This document shows, in pieces, positions 36,101 to 45,161 of a stretch of DNA of 64,000 nt. A program made the position numbers and the translations under genes. The number at the start of each line of letters is the position of its first letter. Position 1 is the stretch's first letter. The notes beneath the pieces were generated by a model. The model worked only from the letters and a program-made list of their open reading frames with translations, was not told the DNA's origin and searched no databases. The stretch is from an uncultured Collinsella sp. (lineage in GTDB: Bacteria; Actinomycetota; Coriobacteriia; Coriobacteriales; Coriobacteriaceae), in contig CAUGTZ010000012.1 in NCBI GenBank assembly GCA_959602645.1, forward strand, positions 10,715-74,714, in the 5' to 3' direction.

Positions 36101-36924
36101 AGGTACTTGGCGCCGATGGTGCCCATGTCCATGAGGCAGACGGGCTTGGTGTCGCGACCGAGTTCGTGGCGCATCTCCATGTAGCGGTCGAAGGCCTGCT
36201 GCACCACGGCGTCGTCGATCGTCACGTCGTCCAGGACGGTGCCGAAGGTGGTGTGGCGGCAGTGATCGGACCAGTAGGTGTCGATCACGCGGATCTCGGT
36301 GATGGTGGGGTCGCGATCCTCATCGCGGAAGTACTGCTGGCAGAAGGCGATGTCCGCCTCGTCCATGGCAAGGCCGCGCTCGGAAATAAAGGCGGCAAGG
36401 CCGGCTTCGTCGAGCTCGCGGAAACCGTCGAGCACCTCGACGGGCTGGGGCTCGGGGGTCTCCATGTACAGCGTCTCGGGCAGGTCGAGCGAGGCGATGC
36501 GCGCCTCGACGGGGTTCACCACGTAGTGCTTGATGGCATCGATGGCGGCCTCGTCCAGAGCGCCCGAGATCATATAGACCTTGGCGGAGCGCACGGCGGG
36601 GCGCTCGCCCTGGCTGATGAGCTGCACGCACTCGCTGGCGGAGTCGGCGCGCTGGTCAAACTGGCCAGGCAGGAATTCGACGGCAAAGACGGCGCCATCG
36701 CTTGCGGGGAGCTCGTCGTAGGTCACATCGACCTGGGGCTCGCTAAAGACGGTCGGCACGCAGGACCGGAAAAGCTCCTTGTCGATGCCCTCGACGTCGT
36801 AGCGGTTGATAATCCTCAGGGCCTCGATGCCCTTGATGCCGAGAATTTCGGTCAGCTCGCCCTTGAGCTGCTGAGCCTCGACGTCGAACCCGGGTTTCTT
36901 CTCCACGTAGATACGAGAGACCAT
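33178..36924 (-). CDS. purL: phosphoribosylformylglycinamidine synthase PurL
   Basis: A 1248-residue single-chain FGAM synthase for the fourth step of purine synthesis. The N-terminal PurS-like region is followed by the AIRS-related synthetase core (NETHNHPTEIEPFGGAATC, then SYVYQAMRVTGAGDP). The C-terminal glutaminase domain holds GICNGFQALVKLG with its catalytic Cys. Length and layout fit the Firmicute/Actinobacterial long form. ATG 36924 is preceded by CAGGAACCA; an earlier in-frame start has no site. No purine riboswitch was identified upstream. It is divergent from the antiporter. Confidence 0.95.
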   Translation of the reverse strand: MVSRIYVEKKPGFDVEAQQLKGELTEILGIKGIEALRIINRYDVEGIDKELFRSCVPTVFSEPQVDVTYDELPASDGAVFAVEFLPGQFDQRADSASECVQLISQGERPAVRSAKVYMISGALDEAAIDAIKHYVVNPVEARIASLDLPETLYMETPEPQPVEVLDGFRELDEAGLAAFISERGLAMDEADIAFCQQYFRDEDRDPTITEIRVIDTYWSDHCRHTTFGTVLDDVTIDDAVVQQAFDRYMEMRHELGRDTKPVCLMDMGTIGAKYLKKTGVMTDVDESEEINACTVKVKVDVDGEDQDWLFLFKNETHNHPTEIEPFGGAATCVGGAIRDPLSGRSYVYQAMRVTGAGDPTVPVSETLEGKLPQRKLVTTAAAGYSSYGNQIGLATGQVNELYHPGYVAKRMEVGAVVGATPANHVRRECPAPTDKIILLGGRTGRDGIGGATGSSKTQNTESIETSGAEVQKGNAPVERKLQRLFRRGDACRLIKRCNDFGAGGVSVAVGELADGLYVDLDTVTKKYDGLDGTELAISESQERMACAVADGDVEEFMGYAAEENLEATVIAEVTAEPRMRMAWNGVAIVDLSREFLNSNGAPKHQVAHVCARSVWQPSWAGTTLAERMTSLVTDLNVASNKGLSERFDSTIGAATVLMPFGGKTQLTPSSAMVAKFPVDGETTTASAMAWGFNPYLMEADQFAGAYLSVVESIAKLVAAGFEHKRAYLSFQEYFERLRTEAERWGKPMAAVLGALMAQVDLGAGAIGGKDSMSGSFEDEAGELNVPPTLISFAVAVGRAARAVSPEFKGLTHRVVRIAPATYGEDYRPDAQQLLAAFDAVEALTATGDALAISTPGYGCGAESLFKMCVGNQIGIELAEDADVESLFTPLYGSFIVELAEDAELPEVADGVVVEPLGTTVEGYVIDTGSEVIELSELQEAWESGIESVFAYRSAGETAEVETIDYRTKDIHVYGGAKIARPRVIIPVFPGNNCEYDSARAFRAAGAEADTFVINNLTPEAVAESTHELARRIRASQIVMIPGGFSGGDEPDGSAKFITAFFRAPEVTEAVRDLLKARDGLMLGICNGFQALVKLGLVPYGDIVDATPDAPTLTFNTIGRHQSRLVRTRISSNLSPWLSQCSLDDPYTVAISHGEGRFVANDEVLAQLIANGQVATQYVGEDGKPSMDLSVNPNGSVLAIEGITSPDGRVLGKMGHAERRGDNLYRNVPEHVPGDKFMPIFESGVAYFA

Positions 36925-37108
36925 TGGTTCCTGCCTTCCTGATCGGTTGGGCGTACGGTACGGTATGCGGCAGCGGTCGGTTTGCGGGGTCTGCCCTGCG
37001 GTCGCCTTGAGCCACATGTTTGTAAACCTCACTATGATACGACAGCTCGCGGCGCGTTGAGGACGGCGAGGGTGCTACAGTGAAGCGCAAACAAGAGAAA
37101 GGCATCAC

Positions 37109-38671
37109 ATGGCATTCGTTTCGCTCGCCATCATCGCACTCGTGGCCTTTGCGAGTCCTTTTATCGCCTCGGCGATTCCCGGAAAACCCGTTCCCGAGAC
37201 GGTCTTTTTGCTCGTGCTCGGCGCGGTACTGGGACCCCATATGCTCGGCGTCATCCATGTAGATGCTGAGGTCTCGCTGGTGTCCGAGCTGGGCCTGGCC
37301 TTTTTGTTCCTGCTTGCCGGCTTTGAGATCGACCCCAAGAGCATCACGGGCGTCGAGGGGCGCTACGGCTTGGCGACGTGGGTCGTCACGTTTGGTATCG
37401 CCTGGCTTGCCGTGCGCTTTACCCCGTGGTTCTCAGTCAGTCATTTCGACGGTATCGCCGTGACGTTTGCCCTCACTTCGACGGCGCTCGGTACGCTTGT
37501 GCCCATCATGCGTGAGCGCTCGCTCACCGGCACGCGCGTGGGCGACTCGATTCTCGCGTATGGCACTTGGGGCGAGCTCGGTCCCGTGCTCGCCATGTCG
37601 GTGCTGTTGTCTGCCCGCACTGGCATCCAAACGCTCGTTATCCTTGGCTTGTTTGCGGTGGTTTGCGTGTTGCTGGCCGTGGTCCCGAGCCGCTCCAAGC
37701 GCGTCGGCAGCCGCTTCTTTGCATTTGTTGAGGAGCGCGCCGATACCACGTCGCAGACCTTCGTGCGCCTGACGGTGCTCATCCTGGTCACGCTCGTGGC
37801 ATTCTCGGCTGTCTTTGATCTCGACATCGTGTTGGGTTCTTTTGCCGCTGGCTTTGTCCTGCGCTATATCATCCCCGAGGGCAACCATACGCTCGAGACC
37901 AAGCTCGACGGTCTGGCCTACGGTTTTTTGATTCCGGTGTTCTTTACCGTGTCGGGCGCAAAGATCGACCTGACGGCCGTGGCGTCGCGCCCGGGCTTGC
38001 TCGCGGGCTTTATCGTGGCGTTGTTGATTATTCGTGCCGTGCCCATTCTTATTTCCATGAGCATTTGTCCTGCGACGCGCGATGTGTCGGCGTATGGTCG
38101 CATTACCGTGGCCCTGTACTGCACCACGGCGCTGCCGATCATCGTTGCCGTTACGAGCGTTGCCGTCAACGCGGGCGCGCTGTCGCAAGATATTGCGTCG
38201 GTCATGGTTGCCGCCGGTGCCATCACGGTGTTCTTGATGCCATTGCTCGCGCAGCTCTTCTACCGCGTGGTGGATGCCGCACCGGTCGCCGCCGTGGCAG
38301 AGGTTGCCGAGCATCCATCCGATGCGCTCGACATCTTGCGCGCCCACCACGACCTAGCGAGCTTGCTCGCGCGCGAGCACGAGCTGCTGACCTCGCATGG
38401 CCATGGTCGCGTATTCGAGGGCCTGCCTACGCTCGATACGATTGCCGAGCGTCTTTCCGCCGAGGCAGCGAGCGGCCACATCGATGCCCGCATCGTGGAC
38501 GCGGCGCACCTGCTTGCCGATAAGACCTATGGAGACGAGGTCGACCCGTCCGAGCTGACTCCGCGTGAGCGCCGCCGCCTGGAGCGCGCCAAGCTCGCTG
38601 TGCGCGAATACCGCCGCCGCATGCTGGAGCTCTATGCGCGCGAAGAAGCCGAAGACGACGACGGTAAGTAG
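37109..38671 (+). CDS. cation:proton antiporter (CPA2/KefB-like)
   Basis: A 520-residue protein with about 12 membrane segments in residues 1-390 (GLAFLFLLAGFEIDPKSI). A hydrophilic 110-residue C-terminal tail carries charged segments but no complete TrkA-N fold. GAAAGG precedes ATG 37109. The family exchanges K+ or Na+ for protons; the ion is unknown. It faces purL across 184 bases. Confidence 0.85.
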   Translation: MAFVSLAIIALVAFASPFIASAIPGKPVPETVFLLVLGAVLGPHMLGVIHVDAEVSLVSELGLAFLFLLAGFEIDPKSITGVEGRYGLATWVVTFGIAWLAVRFTPWFSVSHFDGIAVTFALTSTALGTLVPIMRERSLTGTRVGDSILAYGTWGELGPVLAMSVLLSARTGIQTLVILGLFAVVCVLLAVVPSRSKRVGSRFFAFVEERADTTSQTFVRLTVLILVTLVAFSAVFDLDIVLGSFAAGFVLRYIIPEGNHTLETKLDGLAYGFLIPVFFTVSGAKIDLTAVASRPGLLAGFIVALLIIRAVPILISMSICPATRDVSAYGRITVALYCTTALPIIVAVTSVAVNAGALSQDIASVMVAAGAITVFLMPLLAQLFYRVVDAAPVAAVAEVAEHPSDALDILRAHHDLASLLAREHELLTSHGHGRVFEGLPTLDTIAERLSAEAASGHIDARIVDAAHLLADKTYGDEVDPSELTPRERRRLERAKLAVREYRRRMLELYAREEAEDDDGK

Positions 38672-38684
38672 TCGATACTTTCTC

Positions 38685-38857
38685 GGGGAAGCCGCGTCCC
38701 GCTTTGAAGGCTCGGAACGGGATGTGGTTTCCGAAACGGGGGCCGTTGGGAAGCTGTGTCCCGGAATGGGCGCTCAGAGTGGGATGCAGTTTCCGCAAGG
38801 AGGTCCTGGGGGAAACCGTGCCCCGTTCTGATCCGAAATACTGGGACATAGTTTCCC
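38685..38857. repeat. six-copy alternating short palindromic array
   Basis: Six copies of a 16-18 base motif close to GGGAYRYRGYTTCCS alternate in orientation at about 38685 (minus), 38718 (plus), 38748 (minus), 38780 (plus), 38808 (minus) and 38842 (plus). Neighbouring opposed copies form three hairpins. It fills the gap between the antiporter and the terminator at 38872. Confidence 0.7.
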
Positions 38858-38871
38858 TTTCATAACAGGAG

Positions 38872-38913
38872 AAGGCGCGCTGTCTGCAGTTGATTCAGAC
38901 GGCGCGCCTTTTT
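38872..38913 (+). terminator. terminator after the antiporter
   Basis: AAGGCGCGC pairs with GCGCGCCTT, with GTCTG/CAGAC extending the stem, and T5 follows on the plus strand. The minus-strand SDR gene ends 43 bases further on, so it serves mainly the antiporter. Confidence 0.75.
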
Positions 38914-38955
38914 GGTTGAGCTATGTTGAAGCTTGAAGCCAAAGCTTGTGGCTCC

Positions 38956-39705
38956 TTAGGAGCGGGCGGCTCCGTCGACGGGGAGCACGGCGCCCGTGAC
39001 GTAGGAGGACATGTCGCTCGCCAGGAAAACAAAGGCGTTGGCGACATCCTCGGGCTCGCCCATGCGACCCAGCGGAATGGTGGCGATGATGGGCTTGATG
39101 ACCTCTTCGGGCAGGTTGGCGACCATGTCGGTCTTAGTCACGCCGGGGGCGACGGCGTTGACGCGGATGCCCATGGGAGCGAGCTCGCGCGAGAGCGACT
39201 GGACCATACCGTTGACGGCAAACTTGGACGTGGGGTAACCGACGCCGGAGGGCTGGCCGTACTTGGCGACCATCGAGCTTGTGGTAGTGATGGTGCCGCC
39301 GTGGCCGGCCTCGGTCATGATCTTGGCGGCAGCCTGGTGGCCATTAAAGACGGCGACGACGTTAAGGTCCATGACCTTTGCGAACTCCTCGGCCGTGTAG
39401 TCCAAGAGGGGTGAACGCTGGGAGATACCGGCATTGTTGACGACCGTGTCCAAGCCGCCCATGTCGGCTGCAGTCTGCGTAAAGGCCTCAGTCACGGCCT
39501 CGAGCGAGGTGAGATCGCAGGAGCGACCCCAGACCTTGGCGTCGGGATAGGCGGCTGTCAGCTTCTCAACGGCCGTGTCGGCAGTCTCTTGGCGCGAGCC
39601 AAAGACGGTGACGGCAGCGCCTTCCTCGATAAAACGGCAGGCGATGGCATAGCCGATACCGCGTGTGCCTCCGGTGATGATTGCTTTCTTGCCCTCGAGC
39701 AACAT
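38956..39705 (-). CDS. SDR-family NAD(P)-dependent oxidoreductase
   Basis: A 249-residue short-chain dehydrogenase. TGGTRGIGYAIA is the cofactor loop, NNAGIS follows, and Ser with YPTSK (Tyr-X3-Lys) make the active site. It most resembles FabG-like/3-oxoacyl reductases and generic HSDHs. ATG 39705 follows AGAGGAAG. It does not match the sequence I recall for the Collinsella 7-beta-hydroxysteroid dehydrogenase, so a bile acid role is not claimed. A sugar or acyl substrate is equally possible. Confidence 0.85.
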   Translation of the reverse strand: MLLEGKKAIITGGTRGIGYAIACRFIEEGAAVTVFGSRQETADTAVEKLTAAYPDAKVWGRSCDLTSLEAVTEAFTQTAADMGGLDTVVNNAGISQRSPLLDYTAEEFAKVMDLNVVAVFNGHQAAAKIMTEAGHGGTITTTSSMVAKYGQPSGVGYPTSKFAVNGMVQSLSRELAPMGIRVNAVAPGVTKTDMVANLPEEVIKPIIATIPLGRMGEPEDVANAFVFLASDMSSYVTGAVLPVDGAARS

Positions 39706-39858
39706 GGTGCTTCCTCTCATCGCGGGCGGACATTCGCAACACAGCGTAGCCGTAACCGGAATCGGCCGTGTTTGCATATCGGTGAACGGTAGCCCGCGTT
39801 ACCGATGAGCGGCTCGCGCAAATGTGCTCTGCCGTTGTGCTTAGGGCAGGTGACAAAA

Positions 39859-39888
39859 GGGCTCCCGTCCCACATCGGACGGGAGCCC
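39859..39888 (-). terminator. terminator of hom
   Basis: GGGCTCCCGTCC and GGACGGGAGCCC are perfect 12-base arms; on the minus strand the stem is followed by TTTTGTC, after the hom stop. Confidence 0.85.
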
Positions 39889-39919
39889 TCAAGGCGCGTA
39901 TTGCTAGGCGAGCGTTGGG

Positions 39920-41263
39920 CTAGTTCGCCATGACGCCTTCGGTCCAAGCTTCAACGTCCTCGATGCGCAGGACGTTGGCGACCTCGGCCACGCAGTCGAC
40001 GCTGGCAAGCTCGGCGGCGGCAGCCTGGACGTCCTTCTCGAGCGCGCGGTGCGTTAGGAAGATGACCGAGCAGGCATCGCTGACGCCCGATTTGCCGTCC
40101 TCGACCTGGTTGATGAGCGAGATCGAGATGTTGTGCTTGGCAAAGATGTCGACCGTCTCGGACAGGGCGCCCACGCGGTCGGCGACTTTCAGGCGCACAT
40201 AGTACTTGGTCTGGAGCTCGTCCATGGGCTTAAAGGCGAGGTTGTGACCATAGGGCTCAATCTCGGGCAGCGGAGCAACGCCGCGGCTGATCTGCTCGGA
40301 GAGCGACAGGATGTCGCCCACGACGGCACTCGCGGTGGGGAAGGAGCCTGCGCCGGCACCGTAGAACATGGTCTCGCCCACGGCGTCGCCTACCACGTAG
40401 ACAGCGTTCATGGCGCCGTTGACCTTGGCGAGCATGTGGTCGGCGGGGATCAGCGTGGGATGCACGCGGACGTCGACGCCGGCGTCGGTGTTGCGTGCGA
40501 TGCCCAGCAGCTTGATGGTGTAGCCGAGCTCGCGGGCCTGGGCGATGTCCTCGGCGCCGATGGTACGGATACCCTGCTGGTAGACATCGTCGGTGGTCAC
40601 GCGGGTGCCAAAGCCGATGGAAGCGAGGATTGCCGTCTTGCTGGCGGCGTCGAAGCCGTCGACGTCGGCGGACGGGTCGGCCTCGGCATAGCCCTTAGCC
40701 TGGGCGTCGGCGAGCACGTCAGCGTAATCGGCGCCCTCGGCGTCCATGCGCGACAGGATGTAGTTGGTGGTGCCGTTGAGGATGCCGGCGATGGTCAGGA
40801 TCTTGTTACCCACCAGGTCGTGCTCGAGCGTGCTGACAATGGGGATGCCGCCACCGCAGCTGGCCTCGCACTTAATCTGCACGCCGCACGCACGCGCCTT
40901 CTCGGCAAGCGTCTCGACATGGCGGCCCAGCAGGGCCTTGTTGGCGGAGACGACATGCTTGCCGTTCTCGAAGGCAGTGGTGAAGATCTCGGTTGCGGGA
41001 TGCTCGCCGCCAATCAGCTCGACGACGATGTCGACGGCGGGGTCGGTGACGACATCGTGCCAGTCGCTCGTAAAGGCCTCGCGCTCAATGCCTGCCGCCT
41101 CGGCCTGCTCCCAAGCAAGCGCGCAGGCGCGGGTCAGCTTAAGGTCGATGCCGTAGGCTGCCAGGTACTCATCGTGGTGGCTCTTGATCAGACGGGCCAC
41201 GCCGCCGCCGACGGTTCCCAGACCGATCAGACCGACGTTCACGGTGCGCAGGGGTTCGCTCAT
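39920..41263 (-). CDS. hom: homoserine dehydrogenase
   Basis: A 447-residue enzyme that reduces aspartate semialdehyde to homoserine for threonine, methionine and isoleucine synthesis. GLIGLGTVGGGV is the nucleotide-binding loop; ANKALLGRH and GILNGTTNYILS are family motifs. A C-terminal ACT domain (residues 350-435) allows allosteric control, typically by threonine. GAAGGAG precedes ATG 41263. No thrB/thrC follow it in the window. Confidence 0.93.
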   Translation of the reverse strand: MSEPLRTVNVGLIGLGTVGGGVARLIKSHHDEYLAAYGIDLKLTRACALAWEQAEAAGIEREAFTSDWHDVVTDPAVDIVVELIGGEHPATEIFTTAFENGKHVVSANKALLGRHVETLAEKARACGVQIKCEASCGGGIPIVSTLEHDLVGNKILTIAGILNGTTNYILSRMDAEGADYADVLADAQAKGYAEADPSADVDGFDAASKTAILASIGFGTRVTTDDVYQQGIRTIGAEDIAQARELGYTIKLLGIARNTDAGVDVRVHPTLIPADHMLAKVNGAMNAVYVVGDAVGETMFYGAGAGSFPTASAVVGDILSLSEQISRGVAPLPEIEPYGHNLAFKPMDELQTKYYVRLKVADRVGALSETVDIFAKHNISISLINQVEDGKSGVSDACSVIFLTHRALEKDVQAAAAELASVDCVAEVANVLRIEDVEAWTEGVMAN

Positions 41264-41515
41264 AGATAACTCCTTCGTGCATCTTATGGATGGATAAACC
41301 GCTTAAAGGTTGAGTGCATTCTAGCGTGAACCGGGGGCGCGTGCTCGCCAGGCAACAGGAGCCGCACAAAACGGCACCCCCGAAACGCTGCGGAAACATT
41401 GGAAACACGCTCGCTACAAACGGACTTCCGTAACAAACTGTCAACGTTTGCGCCATAAGGTTTGCCCTGTACCGCAAGACGGCCGCACCGCGGCCAGCGA
41501 AAAAAGGGGGACACC

Positions 41516-42682
41516 ATGTTCAACATCAACAGCACGCTCAGCCGTAGGAACTTTCTCGCCGGCGCTGCGGCGCTCGGCAGCACCGCAGCACTCGCTGGTT
41601 GCTCGTCGGGTGGCTCGGACGGCGGCACCGCCGATGACGGCAAGACCTTCAAGATCGGTGTCATCGGCCCTCTGACCGGCGCCGCGGCAACCTATGGCGT
41701 TTCGGCCGAGAAGGGTGCCAAGCTTGCCGCCAAGGATTTCTCGACCAAGGACCTCAAACTCTCGCTTAAGTCCGAGGATGACGTCGCCGACGGCGAGAAG
41801 GCTATCAACGCCTTCAATACCCTGTGCGACTGGGGCATGCAGGCGCTCGTCGGCCCCGTCACGACTGGTGCCGCCGTCGCTGTCTCGGGCGAGATCGCCG
41901 ACGATATGCTCATGGTCACGCCTTCGGCCTCGTCGCTCGACGTGACCAAGGATAAGACAACGGTCTTTCAGGTTTGCTTCACCGATCCCACCATGGGTGC
42001 CAGCGCCGCGAAGTTCTTGGCCGAGAAGTATGCAGACGCCAAGATCGCCCTGTTCTACAACTCCGGCGATACGTACAGCTCGGGTGTTGCCGATGCCTTT
42101 GCCGAGCAGGCCAAGGAGTCCAAACTTGATATCGTCGATACCGAGACCTTTAAGGACGACTCCTCCACGAGCTTTACCAACCAGCTCACCAAGGCCAAGG
42201 AGGCCGGCGCCACGCTCATCTTTGCGCCGATCTACTACACGCCGGCGTCCGTTTTGCTCAAGAACGCCAAGGACATGGGATACGACATGACCCTCATGGG
42301 TACCGACGGCATGGACGGCCTGCTCTCCGTTGAGGGCTTCGACACCTCCCTTGCCGAGGGCGTGCTGCTCATGACCCCGTTCTCTGCCGACGATGAGAAG
42401 AACGCCGACTTCGTCAAGGCATATAAGGACGCCTACGACGAGACGCCTAACCAGTTTGCCGCCGATGCCTATGACTGCGTCCATGCGATTGTCGAGGCTA
42501 TCGATAAGGCAGACATCGACATCACGGCCGACGGCGCCGACATTGCCGGCGATCTTGCCAAGGCCATGCGCAAGATCAAGATCGAGGGCCTGACGGGCGA
42601 GCTCACGTGGAACGACGAGGGCCAAGTCGAGAAGCCCGCCACAGCCTATGTGATCCAGGACGGCAAGTACATCGCCGCCTAA
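41516..42682 (+). CDS. livJ: branched-chain amino acid ABC transporter binding lipoprotein (copy 1)
   Basis: A 388-residue periplasmic-type binding protein exported as a lipoprotein (LAGC lipobox after SRRNFLAGAAALG, which also resembles a twin-arginine signal). FKIGVIGPLTGA starts the mature fold. AAAAGGGGG precedes ATG 41516. It is followed by a close paralogue and by the permease and ATPase genes of a Liv-type transporter. It binds leucine, isoleucine, valine or a related ligand. Confidence 0.88.
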   Translation: MFNINSTLSRRNFLAGAAALGSTAALAGCSSGGSDGGTADDGKTFKIGVIGPLTGAAATYGVSAEKGAKLAAKDFSTKDLKLSLKSEDDVADGEKAINAFNTLCDWGMQALVGPVTTGAAVAVSGEIADDMLMVTPSASSLDVTKDKTTVFQVCFTDPTMGASAAKFLAEKYADAKIALFYNSGDTYSSGVADAFAEQAKESKLDIVDTETFKDDSSTSFTNQLTKAKEAGATLIFAPIYYTPASVLLKNAKDMGYDMTLMGTDGMDGLLSVEGFDTSLAEGVLLMTPFSADDEKNADFVKAYKDAYDETPNQFAADAYDCVHAIVEAIDKADIDITADGADIAGDLAKAMRKIKIEGLTGELTWNDEGQVEKPATAYVIQDGKYIAA

Positions 42683-42952
42683 GTGCGCAAAAGTGCGACC
42701 GGTGAGGCCGTTTTATTCAGGGCAGGGACGCTTGTAACGGAATGGAAACATTACTTTCACACAATAAAGTGGCTAAACTGCATAAACCAATAGAAATACG
42801 CAGAAATATGGATAAATGAACAAACCCAAAGAAAAGTTGAAATATTCGCCACTTTTCCTAACTAAAGCGTCTACTATTTTGCGAACGCCGAACACGGCGA
42901 AGGATGGCCTGTCGGGCAACCAAAACCCGACGAGATTTGAGAGGAGAGCCGC

Positions 42953-44140
42953 ATGTCGAGCCTCACCGGTAAGTCATTGAACCCTGTTATGAATCGCAGG
43001 AGCGTTATCGCGAGCGCAGCAGGTCTGGGGGCGATGTCCATTCTAGCTGGCTGCTCCTCCAACGGCGGCGACAGCGGTTCCGCGTCGGGCGACGCTTCGT
43101 TTAAGATCGGCACCATCGGCCCGCTGACCGGCGCCAACGCGTCCTACGGCAAGTCCGTTACACAGGCTGTCGAGCTTGGCTGCAAGGATTTCTCGACCAA
43201 GGAGCTGCCGCTTGTCAGCAAGGCCGAGGACGACCAGGCTGACGGCGAGAAGGCCGTCAACGCCTTCAACACCCTGCTCGACTGGGGCATGCAGGCCCTC
43301 GTCGGTCCGACCACCACGGGTGCGTCGGTCGCCGTTGCCGCCGAGTGCGGCAACGACCCCGAGACGTTCATGATCACCCCGTCCGCGTCCTCCGAGGACG
43401 TTACCAAGGGCAAGGATTGCGTCTTCCAGGTTTGCTTTACCGACCCCAACCAAGGTGTCAACGCTGCCAAGTTCCTGGCGCAGAAGTATGCGAACGAGAA
43501 GTTCGTGCTGTTCTATAACTCCGGCGATGCCTATTCTTCGGGCATCGCAGATTCCTTTAAGGCCCAGGCCGCTAAGTCTAAGCTTGAGATTGTCGACGAG
43601 GAGACCTTTAAGGACGACTCCGCCACGAGCTTTACCAACCAGCTGACCAAGGCCAAGCAGGCAGGCGCCACCATGATCTTTGCGCCGATCTACTACACGC
43701 CGGCGTCCGTCCTGCTCAAGAACGCCAAGGACATGGGCTACGACGTCAAGATGATGGGCTGCGACGGCATGGACGGCATCCTGGGCGTTGAGGGCTTCGA
43801 CACCTCTCTTGCCGAGGGTCTGCTGCTCATGACCCCGTTCTCCGCCGACGACGAGAAGAACGCCGACTTCGTCAACGCTTACAAGGATAAGTACGGCGAT
43901 ACCCCCGACCAGTTTGCCGCCGACGCCTACGACGGCGTGCATGCTGTGGTCGAGGCTCTCAAGGAGGCCGGCCTGGGCGTCGACGCCGACCCCACCGAGG
44001 TTGCCGAGAAGCTTCCCGAGGCTATGCTCAAGATTACCGTTGACGGTCTGACTGGCAAGCTCTCCTGGAACGACAAGGGTCAGGTCCAGAAGGACCCGAC
44101 GGCGTACGTCATTACCGACGGCAAGTACGTACAGGCCTAA
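42953..44140 (+). CDS. livJ: branched-chain amino acid ABC transporter binding lipoprotein (copy 2)
   Basis: A 395-residue paralogue of the preceding gene, sharing long blocks such as DSxTSFTNQLTKAK and the mature start FKIGTIGPLTGA. It has its own signal sequence (NRRSVIASAAGLG) and lipobox ILAGC. GAGGAGAG precedes ATG 42953. A 270-base AT-rich gap separates it from copy 1, so it probably has its own promoter. The two copies may differ in ligand or expression. Confidence 0.88.
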   Translation: MSSLTGKSLNPVMNRRSVIASAAGLGAMSILAGCSSNGGDSGSASGDASFKIGTIGPLTGANASYGKSVTQAVELGCKDFSTKELPLVSKAEDDQADGEKAVNAFNTLLDWGMQALVGPTTTGASVAVAAECGNDPETFMITPSASSEDVTKGKDCVFQVCFTDPNQGVNAAKFLAQKYANEKFVLFYNSGDAYSSGIADSFKAQAAKSKLEIVDEETFKDDSATSFTNQLTKAKQAGATMIFAPIYYTPASVLLKNAKDMGYDVKMMGCDGMDGILGVEGFDTSLAEGLLLMTPFSADDEKNADFVNAYKDKYGDTPDQFAADAYDGVHAVVEALKEAGLGVDADPTEVAEKLPEAMLKITVDGLTGKLSWNDKGQVQKDPTAYVITDGKYVQA

Positions 44141-44279
44141 TAGGCCGCCTTATATAGAGCGGTTTTGATCCCAAGCAGGGGAGGTTTTGGCCTTCCCTGC
44201 TTGCTTGGTATCTAGGGACGATGTAACGTCCCTGTTTCATACATCAACTGGAAACCTATTCGAAAGGGGGATGTGGAAC

Positions 44280-45161
44280 ATGACGGTCTTTATCCAATAC
44301 TTGGTCAACGGCCTGTCCATGGGCAGCGTCTACGCCATCATCGCGTTGGGCTACACCATGGTCTACGGTATCGCCAAGATGCTCAACTTCGCTCACGGCG
44401 ACGTCATCATGGTCGGTGCCTATGTCTCGTTCTGCGCCACGTCGTATCTCGGCCTCCCGGGCTGGGCATCTGTAATTCTCTCTTGTGTGGTCTGCACGGT
44501 TCTCGGTGTTCTCATCGAGGGTCTGGCATACAAGCCGCTGCGCCAAGCAGGCCCTCTGGCCGTTCTGATCACGGCCATCGGCGTGTCTTACTTCCTGCAG
44601 AATGCCGCGCAGCTTCTGTGGGGCGCCACGCCCAAGAACTTCACTTCGCTCGTCACCTTCCAGGTGCCGGAGTTCTTGGCCAAGTTCAACGTAAGCGCCG
44701 TCTCGCTCGTCACCATCGTCGCCTGCCTGGTTATCATGGCCGGCCTGATGTTCTTTACAGGTAAGACCAAGATGGGCAAGGCCATGCGCGCCGTGTCCGA
44801 GGACAAGGCCGCCGCTCAGCTCATGGGCATCAACGTCAACCGCACCATCTCGATGACGTTTGCCATCGGCTCTGCCCTTGCCGCCATCGCCGGCGTGCTC
44901 CTGTGCTCCTACTCGCCGGTGTTGCAGCCCACCACGGGCGCCATGCCTGGCATCAAGGCCTTCGACGCTGCCGTTTTCGGCGGCATCGGCTCCATCCCCG
45001 GTGCCTTTGTCGGCGGTATTCTCATCGGCATCATCGAGGCGATGGCTCAGGCTTACATTTCCACGAGCCTTGCCAACTCCATCGTCTTTGGTGTTTTGAT
45101 TATCGTCCTGCTCGTCAAGCCTGCCGGCCTCTTGGGCAAGTACGTCCCCGAGAAGGTGTAG
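44280..45161 (+). CDS. livH: branched-chain amino acid ABC transporter permease LivH
   Basis: A 293-residue inner-membrane permease with about 8 segments (MGSVYAIIALGYTMVYGIAKMLNFAHGDV), typical LivH. ATG 44280 is placed 9 bases after AAAGGGGG; an ATG at 44271 lies directly against that site. It abuts livM. Confidence 0.9.
   Translation: MTVFIQYLVNGLSMGSVYAIIALGYTMVYGIAKMLNFAHGDVIMVGAYVSFCATSYLGLPGWASVILSCVVCTVLGVLIEGLAYKPLRQAGPLAVLITAIGVSYFLQNAAQLLWGATPKNFTSLVTFQVPEFLAKFNVSAVSLVTIVACLVIMAGLMFFTGKTKMGKAMRAVSEDKAAAQLMGINVNRTISMTFAIGSALAAIAGVLLCSYSPVLQPTTGAMPGIKAFDAAVFGGIGSIPGAFVGGILIGIIEAMAQAYISTSLANSIVFGVLIIVLLVKPAGLLGKYVPEKV

Noticed and set aside
38956..39705. Idea that the SDR gene is the Collinsella 7-beta-hydroxysteroid dehydrogenase
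   Set aside because: The sequence does not resemble the known 7-beta-HSDH as I recall it; it looks like a generic FabG-like SDR.
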